Shown piece by piece: positions 32,471 through 41,451 of a DNA stretch of 64,000 nucleotides. How positions within the stretch are numbered: position 1 is the stretch's first letter; the number at the start of each line of letters is the position of its first letter. The notes under the pieces are model-generated. The model saw only the letters and a program-made list of their open reading frames with translations, did no database searches and was not told where the DNA came from. Both the position numbers and the translations under genes were made by a program. This DNA is from Stenotrophomonas sp. Ste86 (GTDB lineage Bacteria; Pseudomonadota; Gammaproteobacteria; Xanthomonadales; Xanthomonadaceae), in the NCBI RefSeq assembly GCF_024519465.1, contig NZ_JALJRW010000009.1, positions 1 to 64,000 on the forward strand, read 5' to 3'.

Positions 32471-32499
32471 AGTATGCAAAGCTTGCTCCGCAATGACAA
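32471..32499 (-). promoter_or_regulatory. Candidate sigma-70 promoter of the cold-shock gene
   Basis: On the minus strand TTGTCA (32494-32499), 17 bp, CATACT (32471-32476). The -35 abuts the stop codon of the MTI-phosphorylase gene. Initiation near 32464 would give a leader of about 50 nt. Confidence 0.6.
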
Positions 32500-33249
32500 T
32501 CACCCCCGTGCCAATTCGCCAATCAGTTCCGGCAATCCGGCCGACGCCGCGTCCACATTGGCCAGTACCTCGGCCATCGTGATTTCATCGCCATCGCCAC
32601 AGCCGGCGGCCCAGTTGGCCACGATCGCCAGGCACGCATAGTCCAGACCCAGCTCGCGGGCGAGGCTGGCTTCGGGCATGCCGGTCATGCCGACCAGATC
32701 GCAGCCATCACGCCGCATCCGCGCAATTTCCGCGTTGGTTTCCAGCCGTGGTCCCTGGGTGGCGCCGTAGCAGCCGCCGTCGTGCAGGCGCACGCCGGTG
32801 ACTTTCGCCGCCGCCAACACCTTGCTGCGCAGCATCGGCGTGTAGGGATGCCCAAAGTCCACGTGCAGGACCTCGCTGCCGGGCTCTTCGCTCAGGGTGG
32901 AGATACGGCCCCAGGTGTAGTCGATCAGCTGGTCCGGGCAGGCCAGTACGCGCGGGCCGCAGTGTTCGGTGATGCCGCCGACCGTGTTGAGGGCGAGCAC
33001 GCGTGTGGCACCGATCTGCTGCAGCGCGGCAAGGTTGGCGCGGTAGTTGATCTTGTGCGGCGGCAGTGAATGGCCTTCGCCATGGCGGGCCAGGAAGGCC
33101 ACGCGCTGGCCGAGCAGCGTACCGACCCGGATCGGGCCGGACGGCGTGCCGTAGCGCGTCTCCACCTGGTGGCTGCTGACATCATCCAGCTGGGCCAGTT
33201 TGTAGACGCCGGTACCGCCGATGACGGCGAGTGAAATCGCTTCCATCAT
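32500..33249 (-). CDS. S-methyl-5'-thioinosine phosphorylase (MTIP)
   Basis: A 249-residue purine-nucleoside-phosphorylase-family enzyme. Phosphate-site motifs GGTGVYKL (about 12) and RHGEGHSLPPHKINYRAN (about 57), and the base-site LVGMTGMPEASLARELGLDYACLAIVAN are present. The ANWAAG segment in place of the Asp-containing motif of MTA phosphorylase points to a 6-oxopurine substrate, i.e. methylthioinosine, as in the Pseudomonas enzyme. It recycles the methylthio group and purine from MTA after deamination. Starts at ATGATG (33249 or 33246); 33249 overlaps the hpt stop by 4 bp. Confidence 0.88.
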   Translation of the reverse strand: MMEAISLAVIGGTGVYKLAQLDDVSSHQVETRYGTPSGPIRVGTLLGQRVAFLARHGEGHSLPPHKINYRANLAALQQIGATRVLALNTVGGITEHCGPRVLACPDQLIDYTWGRISTLSEEPGSEVLHVDFGHPYTPMLRSKVLAAAKVTGVRLHDGGCYGATQGPRLETNAEIARMRRDGCDLVGMTGMPEASLARELGLDYACLAIVANWAAGCGDGDEITMAEVLANVDAASAGLPELIGELARG

Positions 33250-33800
33250 TCCTTCATCGCATAGATGGCCGGCACGCAGCGCAGCGTTTCGTTGACGTCC
33301 ATGCCGAACCCGAACACGTAGCGGTCCGGCAGGTCGATGCCGGCGTAGTCGGCCTTGACGTCGGGCAGCGCACGGTCGTGTTGCTTGACCGTCAGCGCGG
33401 CGATGCGCACGTCGGTGGCGCCCTGCTCCAGGCACCAGGTACGCACGCCCTGCAGGGTGTAACCCTCGTCGAGGATGTCATCGACCAGCAGCACGCGACG
33501 GCCGAACAGCGCGGTGGCCGGCTTGTGCTTCCACACCAGGTCGCCGCCGGTGGTTTCACCGCGGTAACGGGTGGCGTGCAGGTAATCGAACTGCACGTCC
33601 TGACCGCGCGCGCCCAGCTCCAGCGCAAGCTGGCCGGCGAACGGCAGCGCGCCGTGCATGATCGACAGGAAGAGCGGCACTTCGCCCTCGTAATCGCGCG
33701 CGATGGCGTCGGCGATGGCGGCGATGGCCGTGTCGATGGTGGGACGGTCGACCAGCAGGTCGGCCTGGGCCAGGGCCTGGGAAATGGTGAGGTTGGGCAT
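33246..33800 (-). CDS. hpt: Hypoxanthine(-guanine) phosphoribosyltransferase
   Basis: A 184-residue type I phosphoribosyltransferase. The PRPP loop LLVDDILDEGYTL lies at about 103-115, with SIMHGALPFAG upstream for the pyrophosphate loop and DRYVFGFGMD near the C terminus for the purine. It converts hypoxanthine (and probably guanine) to IMP/GMP. It is the middle gene of a nagZ-hpt-MTIP operon: its ATG shares one base with the nagZ stop and its stop overlaps the MTIP start. MTIP releases hypoxanthine, which Hpt salvages, so the pair makes a short pathway. Confidence 0.92.
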   Translation of the reverse strand: MPNLTISQALAQADLLVDRPTIDTAIAAIADAIARDYEGEVPLFLSIMHGALPFAGQLALELGARGQDVQFDYLHATRYRGETTGGDLVWKHKPATALFGRRVLLVDDILDEGYTLQGVRTWCLEQGATDVRIAALTVKQHDRALPDVKADYAGIDLPDRYVFGFGMDVNETLRCVPAIYAMKE

Positions 33801-34807
33801 CAGACGGTTCTTCCAAGGGTGTCAAGCAAACGGGATTGGGTGGTGCCATGGCGGGTATCGGCCAGCAGGCCGTCCCAGCCCAGCGCGCCGCGACCGATCA
33901 GACCGATCAGCGCAGCGGTGTTGAGGGTGCGCGGCTGGACCGCGCGCAGCGATTCTTCGACCAGTTCGGGATGGCAGACCAGCACCACGTCGCAGCCGGC
34001 ATCCAGGTGTGCGTCCACGCGCGCCTTCACCCCGCCTGCGGAGAACGAGGCAGCCATGCCGATGTCATCGGAGAACACCACGCCGCGGAAGCCCATCTCC
34101 CCGCGCAGGATCTGCTGGATCCAGCGCGGCGAGTAGCCGGCCGGTTCCGGCGCGACCTGCGGGTAGACCACGTGGGCCATCATCACCGCATCGGCGCCGG
34201 CGTCGATGCCGGCCGCGAACGGCACCAGGTCCAGTGCACGCAGCGCGTCCAGCGTGCGCGGGTCGGAGGCATCATCGACATGGGTGTCTTCGCGGACCGT
34301 GCCATGGCCGGGGAAGTGCTTCAGGGTGGCGGCCATGCCGACGCTGTGCATGCCCTCGATGTAGGCGCGGGTGAAGGCGGCCACCACCTGCGGATCGGCG
34401 CTGAAGGCGCGGTCGCCGATGGCGAGGTTGCCGCGGCCCAGGTCGACCACCGGGGCGAAGCTCAGGTCCACGCCACTGGCGCGTACTTCGCTGGCCATCA
34501 GCCAGGCGTGCTGGGTGGCCAGCGCCAGGGCGGCCTGCGGGTCCTGCCGGTACAGGACATCGAAACCCTGCAACGGCGGCAGCGCGCTGTAGCCCTCGCG
34601 GAAGCGCTGCACGCGTCCGCCTTCCTGGTCCACGCAGATCAGCTGCGGGCGCGGTGCGGCGGCGCGGATCGCTGCGGACAGCTCGGCGACCTGCTGGCGC
34701 GAGGCGAAATTGCGCTTGAACAGGATGACGCCGGCCACGGCGTCGTGCTGCAGCCAATCGCGCTCCTGGGCAGTGAGTTCGGTCCCGGCAACGCCGATCA
34801 CGAGCAT
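33800..34807 (-). CDS. nagZ: Beta-N-acetylhexosaminidase
   Basis: A 335-residue GH3 family glycosidase. Conserved KHFPGHG at about 173, DLSFAPVVD at about 115 and the nucleophile-bearing FSDDIGM at about 250 match NagZ. It removes GlcNAc from anhydro-muropeptides in peptidoglycan recycling, in the cytoplasm. The ATG at 34807 gives the family start MLVIGVAGTELT; a longer frame from 34843 is not protein-like. It is the first gene of the nagZ-hpt-MTIP unit. Confidence 0.95.
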   Translation of the reverse strand: MLVIGVAGTELTAQERDWLQHDAVAGVILFKRNFASRQQVAELSAAIRAAAPRPQLICVDQEGGRVQRFREGYSALPPLQGFDVLYRQDPQAALALATQHAWLMASEVRASGVDLSFAPVVDLGRGNLAIGDRAFSADPQVVAAFTRAYIEGMHSVGMAATLKHFPGHGTVREDTHVDDASDPRTLDALRALDLVPFAAGIDAGADAVMMAHVVYPQVAPEPAGYSPRWIQQILRGEMGFRGVVFSDDIGMAASFSAGGVKARVDAHLDAGCDVVLVCHPELVEESLRAVQPRTLNTAALIGLIGRGALGWDGLLADTRHGTTQSRLLDTLGRTV

Positions 34808-34904
34808 GGTCGATCTCCAATACGGGGCGCCATGATGGCGCACTGCCGCATTGTCGCAGAACCCGCGCGCGCTAGGCCACGACTGCCGGTCGCCGCATAT
34901 TCAC

Positions 34905-35594
34905 CTAGGCGCAGCCGTCCGGGCCGCAGTGGGCCCCGTCGGTCGGACCGGCGACATCGTGCGTCGCCGCGGCGATCTCGCGCAGTGCCTGCGCGAAGGC
35001 CTCCGGCGGCTGGGCGCCCTGGATGGCATAGCGATCATTGACCACGAAGGTAGGCACCGACTGGATGCCCATGGCCTGGGCCTGGGTGAGCTGGGCCTGG
35101 ATCTCCTCAAGCCCCTCCTCGCCGGCCAGCAGCTCGGTCACCCGCTCGGCCGGGATGCCGCCTGCGACAGCGGCGTCGATCAGTGTCTGCGGGTCGGCCA
35201 GGTTGCGGCCTTCGACGAAATGGGCACGGAACAGCGCCTCGCCCACCGGGCCCTGCACGCCTTCACGCCCGGCCAGCCACAGCACGCGGTGCGCCGGCAG
35301 CGTGGTCACCCGCACCTGGCCCTGGTCGAAGTCCATCGGCAGGCCCTCGGCGCGCGCGGCAGTCTGGGTCTGGGACAGGATCTGTTCGGTGCGCTCGGCA
35401 CTGCCGAACTTGGCGGCGTAGGCCTGCCGCAGCGGCACCGGGGTGACGCCCGCATCGGGATCGAGCAGGAACGGATGCCAGTGCACCTCCACCTGCGGGG
35501 CGTCGTCGCCCAGCAGGGCCAGGCCCTGCTGGAAACGGTGCTTGCCGATCCAGCACCAGGGGCATACCACGTCGGACCAGATATCGATTTTCAT
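34905..35594 (-). CDS. DsbA/FrnE-like thioredoxin-fold oxidoreductase
   Basis: A 229-residue cytoplasmic protein (no signal peptide) of the FrnE branch of DsbA-like proteins. CPWC lies at 11-14 in SDVVCPWCWIG and the cis-Pro loop is SVPTFVV. The last residues carry a second Cys pair (HCGPDGCA), a feature seen in FrnE proteins linked to oxidative-stress tolerance. It may act as a disulfide isomerase or glutathione-independent oxidoreductase; the substrate is unknown. It is a single gene 98 bp ahead of nagZ. Confidence 0.88.
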   Translation of the reverse strand: MKIDIWSDVVCPWCWIGKHRFQQGLALLGDDAPQVEVHWHPFLLDPDAGVTPVPLRQAYAAKFGSAERTEQILSQTQTAARAEGLPMDFDQGQVRVTTLPAHRVLWLAGREGVQGPVGEALFRAHFVEGRNLADPQTLIDAAVAGGIPAERVTELLAGEEGLEEIQAQLTQAQAMGIQSVPTFVVNDRYAIQGAQPPEAFAQALREIAAATHDVAGPTDGAHCGPDGCA

Positions 35595-35637
35595 CCGACC
35601 AGACTGTGGGCCGCCCGGGGCGATTGCAAGATGGGGC

Positions 35638-36141
35638 TCAGCCCCGTTCAGCAGCCGACCAGCGCGAGAACGGGTGCGCGGCCAGCGCCAGGTTGTAGTA
35701 GCGGACGTGGTCGGTAACCTCGGTGCCGGCCCACGCGGGCAGGTCGATGGCCTGGTCGGCGTGTTCCAGCTCGACTTCGGCCACCACCAGCCCGGCGTTG
35801 TCGCCGAGGAACTCGTCCACCTCCCAGACCAGGCCGCCGTGATGCACCAGGTGCCGCCGCTTGTCGATCAGCCCGCCCACGCACAGCGCCAGCAACGCGC
35901 GCGCATCCGCCACCGGGATCGGGTAGTCGAACTCCTGGCGGGTGTGCCCGATCTCGCGCGACTTCATGTTGAGGAAGGCCTGCTCGCCCTGGATGCGCAC
36001 GCGCACCGAGGCCTTCTGCGCGCCGCTCTCCAGGGAGGCTGTGTCGTTGAGATAGCCCTGCGCCATCGGGATCACCGCGTGCGCGGCGCTGCGCCAGCCA
36101 TCGCCGGTGACGAGGTATTTGCGTTCGATTTCAATGCCCAT
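35638..36141 (-). CDS. CYTH domain protein (triphosphate tunnel metalloenzyme)
   Basis: A 167-residue CYTH domain. The ExExK motif is IEIERKYLV at about 3-11, followed by RVRIQGEQAFLNMKSR and the acidic EVDEFLG and VAEVELEH strands of the tunnel. Such small stand-alone CYTH enzymes hydrolyse tripolyphosphate or other triphosphates; adenylate-cyclase activity is less likely. I chose the ATG at 36141; an in-frame GTG at 36147 is possible. It precedes the FrnE-like gene on the same strand with a 43-bp gap. Confidence 0.9.
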   Translation of the reverse strand: MGIEIERKYLVTGDGWRSAAHAVIPMAQGYLNDTASLESGAQKASVRVRIQGEQAFLNMKSREIGHTRQEFDYPIPVADARALLALCVGGLIDKRRHLVHHGGLVWEVDEFLGDNAGLVVAEVELEHADQAIDLPAWAGTEVTDHVRYYNLALAAHPFSRWSAAERG

Positions 36142-36218
36142 GCGCACAGTATGCGCGATCGTGGGGAAGCGGCCGAGCCATGCTTCTATACTGTTTGGCT
36201 GCCCTGCAAGGACGCCCG

Positions 36219-36830
36219 ATGAACCACCTGCTCGCCTCCTCGTTGCTGTCGCTGCTGCCGCTGAGCGCAGTGGCTGCCACGCCGCCGACCCACGCGCAGA
36301 TCGAGGCGTCGATCCTGGCGATGATCGACGCGGAGAAGAAGCCGGCCGCCTCCACCCAGGATCTGGTGCTGCACGCGATGTTCACCCCGCGCGGGTTCGA
36401 GCACGGGCCGTGTTTCGCCAGCGCTGACGTAAGCGGCGCGTACGAGTGCCTGGTCGGCATGGAGATCGGCATCAGGACCCGCTACCGCATGCTGCGCTTG
36501 GTTCCGCAGGGCATGGGCTGGGTGTTGGAAAAAGCAGATGTGCCGGCGCCGGTTCCTCCGCGCGAACGCGCCCGTGCGCTGCTCAGCGAACGACTCGACG
36601 AGCGCATGGCCAGCATCGCGGATGCGACGGCGCGCGGGGAGATGCGGGCCTCCCAGAAGCGGCTGCAGGTCCGGGCGATTCAGGACTGCGAGCTGCGCAG
36701 CACCGACGCGGCGGAGATCACCTGCGAGGTCACCGCAGGCGATGGCACCGAGCGCGGCACCGAGCCGCAGACGTATGTGTTCGATGCACAGGGGCAGTGG
36801 CAGAACGCTCCTCTCAATGCCGATCGGTAG
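36219..36830 (+). CDS. Secreted hypothetical protein
   Basis: A 203-residue protein with a Sec signal peptide (about 1-20, cleavage after SAVAA). The mature part holds two Cys pairs likely to form disulfides (PCF and YECL; DCEL and ITCEV), so it should be periplasmic. I recognise no family. The ATG at 36219 directly precedes the signal peptide. It is divergent from the CYTH gene with a 77-bp gap that must hold both promoters. Confidence 0.75.
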   Translation: MNHLLASSLLSLLPLSAVAATPPTHAQIEASILAMIDAEKKPAASTQDLVLHAMFTPRGFEHGPCFASADVSGAYECLVGMEIGIRTRYRMLRLVPQGMGWVLEKADVPAPVPPRERARALLSERLDERMASIADATARGEMRASQKRLQVRAIQDCELRSTDAAEITCEVTAGDGTERGTEPQTYVFDAQGQWQNAPLNADR

Positions 36831-37217
36831 GCGACGCTGGGGCTGACGCGAGGCCGCCAGCGCCGCACCGCGTATCGCCTCGGCAGGGGCGACGCCAGTC
36901 GACTGCCGATGGCAGGCCTCAGCGCGACGACGGCAGGTTCCCAGCGAAGGCCCGGCATCCCCGCGCATGCAGCCCACCATTGCCCTCGATCGGGGCATGC
37001 GTTCCCGGACGCGGTCGCAGCGCCGCCCGTCGACTCGCGTCCGACCCTGCCGGCATCCGCGCCGCCGCCGGGACCGGTCCCGGCGTGCGCCTACCAGCGG
37101 TGCGTCGGTTGCCTCGTCGGCATGCGTCCACCCGCGGTGCCGACGGTTGACTCATCAGCAGGCGTCCACCCGCGGTGACGAGGGCGACCGTACCGGTCGC
37201 CGGCCTGCGGTCAGCGC
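36831..37217. other. Gap of 387 bp without a gene
   Basis: No credible reading frame. It contains two copies of GCGTCCACCCGCGGTG (37124-37139 and 37162-37177) and a short hairpin GCGACCG/CGGTCGC (37184-37200) that lies just past the rlmD stop and may help end that transcript. The region looks like decayed repeat or coding DNA. Confidence 0.5.
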
Positions 37218-38552
37218 TTATCGCTTCTCGAACACCGCGATGCTCTCCACGTGCGCGGTGTGGGGGAACATGTCCATCGCACCGGCGCTGACCAGCGTGA
37301 AGCCCTGCTCGTTGACCAGGTAGCCGGCATCGCGGGCCAGCGAACCCGGATGGCAGCTGACGTAGACGATGCGCTTGAACTGCTTCAACGGCAGCTGCTG
37401 CAGCACTTCAATGGCACCCGAACGCGGCGGATCCAGCAGCAGCTTGTCGAAGCCCTGGCGCATCCACGGCGTCTGCCGCTGGTCCTGGGTGAGGTCGGCG
37501 GCAAAGAACTGCGCGTTGTCCAGGCCGTTGCGCGCCGCATTTTCCTTCGCGCGCGCCACCAGCCCGGCCTCGCCCTCCACGCCGACCACTTCGCGCACGG
37601 TGCGCGCCAGCGGCAGGGTGAAGTTGCCCAACCCGCAGAACAGATCGAGCACGCGCTCGTCCGGGCCCGCGTCAAGCAGTTCCAGGGCCAGCGCGATCAT
37701 CTTCACGTTGAGCTTGGCGTTGACCTGGATGAAGTCCAGCGGGCGGAACGCCAGCTCGACATCCCACGGCGCCAGCTTGAACGACAGCGGCACCTCCGCC
37801 GGCCACAGCGGGTGCACCGATTCCACGCCACCGGGCTGTAGCGAAATGGCGAAGCCATGTTCCTGCCCGAAGGCGGTCCAGGCCGCACGGTCGGCATCGG
37901 TGAGCGGCTGCATGTGGCGGATGGTCAACATGATCGCGTCATCGCCGGCGATGAATTCGATCTGCGGGATGTCGCGCTTGCCATCGAGGGTTTCGATGAA
38001 CGCGGCCATCATCCCGACCTTGCTGCCGATCTCCGGGATCACGGTCAGGCACTGCGACAGGTCGGCCACAAAGCGCGGATCCTGCTCGCGGAAGCCGACC
38101 AGGGTCTTGTCCTTCTTCTCGACCCGACGCACCGAAAACCGGCCCTTGCGGCGGTAGCCCCAGCTGTCACCGACCAGCGGCGGCAACACCGTGCCGGGCG
38201 TGACGTGGCCGATCCGGGTCAGGTTGTCCATCAGCACCCGCTGCTTGGCCACGATCTGCTGCGACTCCTCCAGATGCTGCAGCACGCAACCGGCGCAGAC
38301 GCCGAAATGCGGACAGCGCGGCGTCACCCGCTGCGGCGAGGGCTGCAGCACGTCCAGGGTGCGCGCTTCGTCGAAATGGCGGTTGCGGGCGGTCGGTTCA
38401 GCGCTCACCACTTCACCCGGCAGCGCGCCGGTGATGAAGGTGACCTTGCTGCCCTCGCCTTCGCGGCGGGCCACGCCACGGCCATCGTGGCTGAGGTCGA
38501 GGATGTCGGTCTGGAACGGCGTACGGTCGAGGCGGGAGCGGGTTCGGGCCAC
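37218..38552 (-). CDS. rlmD: 23S rRNA (uracil-1939-C5)-methyltransferase RlmD
   Basis: A 444-residue methyltransferase. An N-terminal TRAM domain (about 10-65) is followed by the [4Fe-4S] Cys cluster (CPHFGVCAGC plus a later Cys in LSQC), then a Rossmann domain with DLFCGLGNFTLPLA (about 295) and the catalytic Cys in YVSCHPGSLARD near the C terminus. It methylates U1939 of 23S rRNA with SAM. I chose the GTG at 38552 (MARTRSRLDRTPFQ), which gives the family length; a frame from 38621 adds an unlikely leader. It is a single gene divergent from the receiver-Hpt gene. Confidence 0.92.
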   Translation of the reverse strand: MARTRSRLDRTPFQTDILDLSHDGRGVARREGEGSKVTFITGALPGEVVSAEPTARNRHFDEARTLDVLQPSPQRVTPRCPHFGVCAGCVLQHLEESQQIVAKQRVLMDNLTRIGHVTPGTVLPPLVGDSWGYRRKGRFSVRRVEKKDKTLVGFREQDPRFVADLSQCLTVIPEIGSKVGMMAAFIETLDGKRDIPQIEFIAGDDAIMLTIRHMQPLTDADRAAWTAFGQEHGFAISLQPGGVESVHPLWPAEVPLSFKLAPWDVELAFRPLDFIQVNAKLNVKMIALALELLDAGPDERVLDLFCGLGNFTLPLARTVREVVGVEGEAGLVARAKENAARNGLDNAQFFAADLTQDQRQTPWMRQGFDKLLLDPPRSGAIEVLQQLPLKQFKRIVYVSCHPGSLARDAGYLVNEQGFTLVSAGAMDMFPHTAHVESIAVFEKR

Positions 38553-38691
38553 GTGGCAACAGGCTGCGGGCAAAAAGGGTGCGTATTGTCGCAGATACGC
38601 AGCTCGGACTGCCAAAAGCACCCCTGTAACCGCTTGCAGCGCGCGTGCGCATGTTTAATATGGCGCATAGCTGACATGGAGGCAGCCACAA

Positions 38692-39417
38692 ATGCAGATG
38701 ACCCCGCGGGATCCCATGCCCCGATTCCTGCTCGTCGAGGACGACACCATCAGCCGCGGCTTCTTCAAGGCCGCGCTGGAAGCTCTTCCCGCCGAGGTGG
38801 ACACCGCCGATTCGTTGGCCACGGCCATGGACCGGGCTCGCAGCGGCCAGCACGACCTGTGGCTGATCGACGTCAACCTGCCCGATGGCAACGGCACCGA
38901 GCTGCTGCAGGCACTGCGCCTTTCACGCCCGGATACCCCAGCGTTGGCGCATACCGCCGATGGCGACACCAGCATCCACGCGCGGCTGCGCGATGCCGGC
39001 TTCAGCGAGACCTTGGTCAAGCCGCTCAGTGGCGAGCAGCTGCTCAAGGCGGTGCGGCGCGCCCTGGTCAACAGCCCCGGCAGCGCACCCTCGGCACTGG
39101 GCACCGGCGCGGACGCCGAGCGCGAGGACTGGGACGAAATCACCGCCCTGGCCGCGCTGAATGGGCAACGCCATCACCTGATCGCGCTGCGCGAGCTGTT
39201 CCTGGCCGAGCTGCCGGGGGTCCGTGACGCGGTCGCCCAGGCCCTGCTGCAGCAGGATGTGCGCGCGCTGCATGGGCAACTGCACCGGCTCCAGGCCAGC
39301 TGTGGGTTTGTCGGCGCCGCACGGCTGGCGCGCGCGGTGCGCCAACTGCACCAGGCGCCGCAGTCCAGTGGTGCGCATACGCGATTCCAGGCGGCAGTGG
39401 AATCGTTGCTGCATTGA
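38692..39417 (+). CDS. Receiver-Hpt fusion (response regulator with phosphotransfer domain)
   Basis: A 241-residue signalling protein. A receiver domain (about 10-125) keeps the acidic pocket (LLVEDD), the phosphoacceptor Asp60 (LIDVNLPDG) and Lys110 (LVKPL). A linker leads to an Hpt-like four-helix domain (about 150-241) with His198 in QLHRLQASCGFVGA; the Lys that usually follows the His is Gln. It has no DNA-binding domain, so it should relay phosphate within a multistep phosphorelay whose hybrid kinase is elsewhere. The ATG at 38692 follows GGAGGC; an internal ATG at 38716 would also keep the whole receiver. Confidence 0.85.
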   Translation: MQMTPRDPMPRFLLVEDDTISRGFFKAALEALPAEVDTADSLATAMDRARSGQHDLWLIDVNLPDGNGTELLQALRLSRPDTPALAHTADGDTSIHARLRDAGFSETLVKPLSGEQLLKAVRRALVNSPGSAPSALGTGADAEREDWDEITALAALNGQRHHLIALRELFLAELPGVRDAVAQALLQQDVRALHGQLHRLQASCGFVGAARLARAVRQLHQAPQSSGAHTRFQAAVESLLH

Positions 39418-39438
39418 GGCCGAGGCAGAGGCCAAGGC

Positions 39439-39726
39439 AGCCGGGCATGGCCCGGCTCTACCAGGAGCGCGCGTAGCCGGGCATGGTCCGGCCCTATCGG
39501 GAGCGCGCGCGGCCGGGCATGGCCCGGCTCTACCAGGAGCGCGCGTAGCCGGGTATGGTCCGGCCCTATCGGGAGCGCGCGCGGCCGGGCATGGCCCGGC
39601 TCTGCCGGGAACGCACGTAGCCGGGCATGGTCCGGCTCTGCCGGGAGCGCGCGTAGCCGGGCTTGGTCCGGCTCTGCCGGGAGCGCGCGTAGCCGGGCTT
39701 GGTCCGGCTCTGCCCGGAGCGGGTGA
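39439..39726. repeat. Tandem array of eight 36-bp hairpin (SMAG-type) units
   Basis: Eight copies at an exact 36-bp period start at 39439, 39475, 39511, 39547, 39583, 39619, 39655 and 39691. Each holds a palindrome AGCCGGGCATGGCCCGGCT or variant, followed by CTAC/CTAT/CTGC and a GGAGCGCGCG linker. In several units TAG lies at the unit start, matching the SMAG end. Units 1, 3 and 2, 4 match best, so the array grew by duplication of a 72-bp pair. It fills the convergent gap between the receiver-Hpt gene and recO. Confidence 0.9.
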
Positions 39727-39764
39727 TGCTCCGTTGGGCACGGTGGCGTGCCCGGACCGCTCGC

Positions 39765-40487
39765 CTAGCGGCGACGCGCCAGGTCTTCGAGCATTTCCCA
39801 GGACTTGAGTCCGCGCCCGCCCAGATGGTGCAGCAGCACCGCGCGCATGCCACGGCGCAGGCTGGCCAGGTCGTCAGGCCCCGGCTGGCGGTCGTCGGCG
39901 AGGGCGAGCAGTGCACTGCCGGTGGCCGTGCCCCGGCGTGGGTCGGTGCCGCGTTCGCTGAGCAGCCGGCGCGGTCCCTCCTGCGGGTCCAGTTCGTAGC
40001 GGGCGGCCGGATCGACCGGTTCGCCCTCGCTGCCATGGGCCAGATCGAAGCCGAAACCGAGCGCTTCCAGCAGGTCGCGCTCGAACCGGCGCAGGGTCCA
40101 GGCCAGCGGTTCACCGTCGCGCAGCCGTTGGCGCACGAGGCCGTAATGGTCGTACAACTCGGGCAGCGGGTCCTGGCGGGGCGCCAGGCGCATGATCAGT
40201 TCATTGATGTAGAAGCCGGCCAGCATCGTCTCGCCGCCGAGCCGAGGCGCCGCGTCGAGCGCCTCGGCGCCCCGCAGCTGGGCCAGTTCGCCGCGCTGGA
40301 CCGCGCTGAAACGGATCCATTGCAGCGGCTGCAGGGCCGCGCGCAGCGCCTGGCTGCGCGGGCTGCTGACGCCGCGCGCGAGCAACCCGAGCCGGCCATG
40401 CTGCTCGGTCAGTACTTCCACCAGCAGGCTGGTCTCACGCCAGGCCCGGGCATGCAGCACGAAAGCAGGTTCGTCGTCGATGCGCAT
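39765..40487 (-). CDS. recO: DNA repair protein RecO
   Basis: A 240-residue protein with the N-terminal OB fold ([31 protein letters not shown]) and the helical C-terminal domain of RecO ([12 protein letters not shown]). It lacks the Cys4 zinc finger seen in some RecO proteins, as is usual in gamma-proteobacteria. It loads RecA onto SSB-coated DNA with RecR in gap repair. It follows era in the lepA-lepB-rnc-era-recO operon with a 67-bp gap. No pdxJ follows; the 36-bp array lies there instead. Confidence 0.95.
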   Translation of the reverse strand: MRIDDEPAFVLHARAWRETSLLVEVLTEQHGRLGLLARGVSSPRSQALRAALQPLQWIRFSAVQRGELAQLRGAEALDAAPRLGGETMLAGFYINELIMRLAPRQDPLPELYDHYGLVRQRLRDGEPLAWTLRRFERDLLEALGFGFDLAHGSEGEPVDPAARYELDPQEGPRRLLSERGTDPRRGTATGSALLALADDRQPGPDDLASLRRGMRAVLLHHLGGRGLKSWEMLEDLARRR

Positions 40488-40554
40488 GGCTCAGCCGTCA
40501 ACGGCAGGCGGGTGGCAGGCCGGCGGCCGTCCTCGGACGGCACGCCTGCCCGGC

Positions 40555-41451
40555 TTATTCGTAGCCGAAGGCCTTCAGTGCGGCTTCGTCGTCGGACCAG
40601 CCCTCACGCACGCGCACCCAGGTCTCCAGGAACACCTTGGCGTCGAACAACCGCTCCATCTGCATGCGCGACTTGGCGCCGATGTCCTTCAGGCGGGTGC
40701 CGCCCTTGCCGATCACGATGGCCTTCTGGCCTTCGCGTTCGACCCAGATCACCGCGCCGATGCGCAGCAGGTTGCCGTCTTCGACGAAGCGCTCGATCTC
40801 CACCGTGGTGGCATACGGCAACTCTTCGCCGAGCTGGCGCATCAGCTGCTCGCGGACCAGCTCGCCGGCCAGGAAGCGCTGGCTGCGGTCGGTGATCTCA
40901 TCCTCGCCAAACATCGGCGGGGCTTCGGGCAGCAGCTTGAGCAGGTCGCGCACCAGCGCTTCCAGCCCGTTGCGCTTCTGCGCCGAAATCGGGTGCACGG
41001 CGGCGAAGTTGCGGCCTTCGGTGACCTGCTGCAGGAACGGCAGCAGCGCGGCCTTGTCCTTCAGCCTGTCGACCTTGTTGACCACCAGCACCACCGGGAT
41101 GCCCGAGTCGCTGAGGACGTTGAAAGCCAGGGTGTCTTCCTCGTCCCAGCGACCGGCTTCGATCACCAGCATGCCCGCGTCCACGCCTTCCAGCGAGCCA
41201 CGCGCGGCGCGGTTCATCACCCGGTTCATGGCGCGCTTCTGCACACGGTGCAGGCCGGGGGTGTCCACCAGCACCAGCTGCCCTTCCGGGTAGCTGGCAA
41301 TGCCGAGCAGCCGGTGCCGCGTGGTCTGCGGGCGGTTGGAAACGATGCTGACCTTGGCGCCCACCAGGGCGTTGGTCAGGGTGGATTTACCGACATTGGG
41401 ACGGCCGATGACCGCCACGCTGCCGCAACGATGGGGGATTGCTTCGCTCAC
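40555..41451 (-). CDS. era: GTPase Era
   Basis: A 298-residue ribosome-assembly GTPase. G1 is GRPNVGKST, the switch region is [10 protein letters not shown]3 is VDTPGLH, G4 NKVD, and a C-terminal KH domain ([19 protein letters not shown]) binds the 3' end of 16S rRNA. It matures the 30S subunit. The start is a GTG at 41451 that overlaps the rnc stop by 4 bp (GTGA), so the two are coupled, as in most proteobacteria. Confidence 0.97.
   Translation of the reverse strand: MSEAIPHRCGSVAVIGRPNVGKSTLTNALVGAKVSIVSNRPQTTRHRLLGIASYPEGQLVLVDTPGLHRVQKRAMNRVMNRAARGSLEGVDAGMLVIEAGRWDEEDTLAFNVLSDSGIPVVLVVNKVDRLKDKAALLPFLQQVTEGRNFAAVHPISAQKRNGLEALVRDLLKLLPEAPPMFGEDEITDRSQRFLAGELVREQLMRQLGEELPYATTVEIERFVEDGNLLRIGAVIWVEREGQKAIVIGKGGTRLKDIGAKSRMQMERLFDAKVFLETWVRVREGWSDDEAALKAFGYE

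Noticed and set aside
39439-39726. Possible CRISPR array
   Set aside because: Repeats touch each other with no spacers; the units are REP hairpins.
39224-39808. Frames encoding a repeated GHGPALPGARVA-like peptide
   Set aside because: They only translate the 36-bp hairpin array, are open on both strands, and lack a ribosome-binding site of their own.
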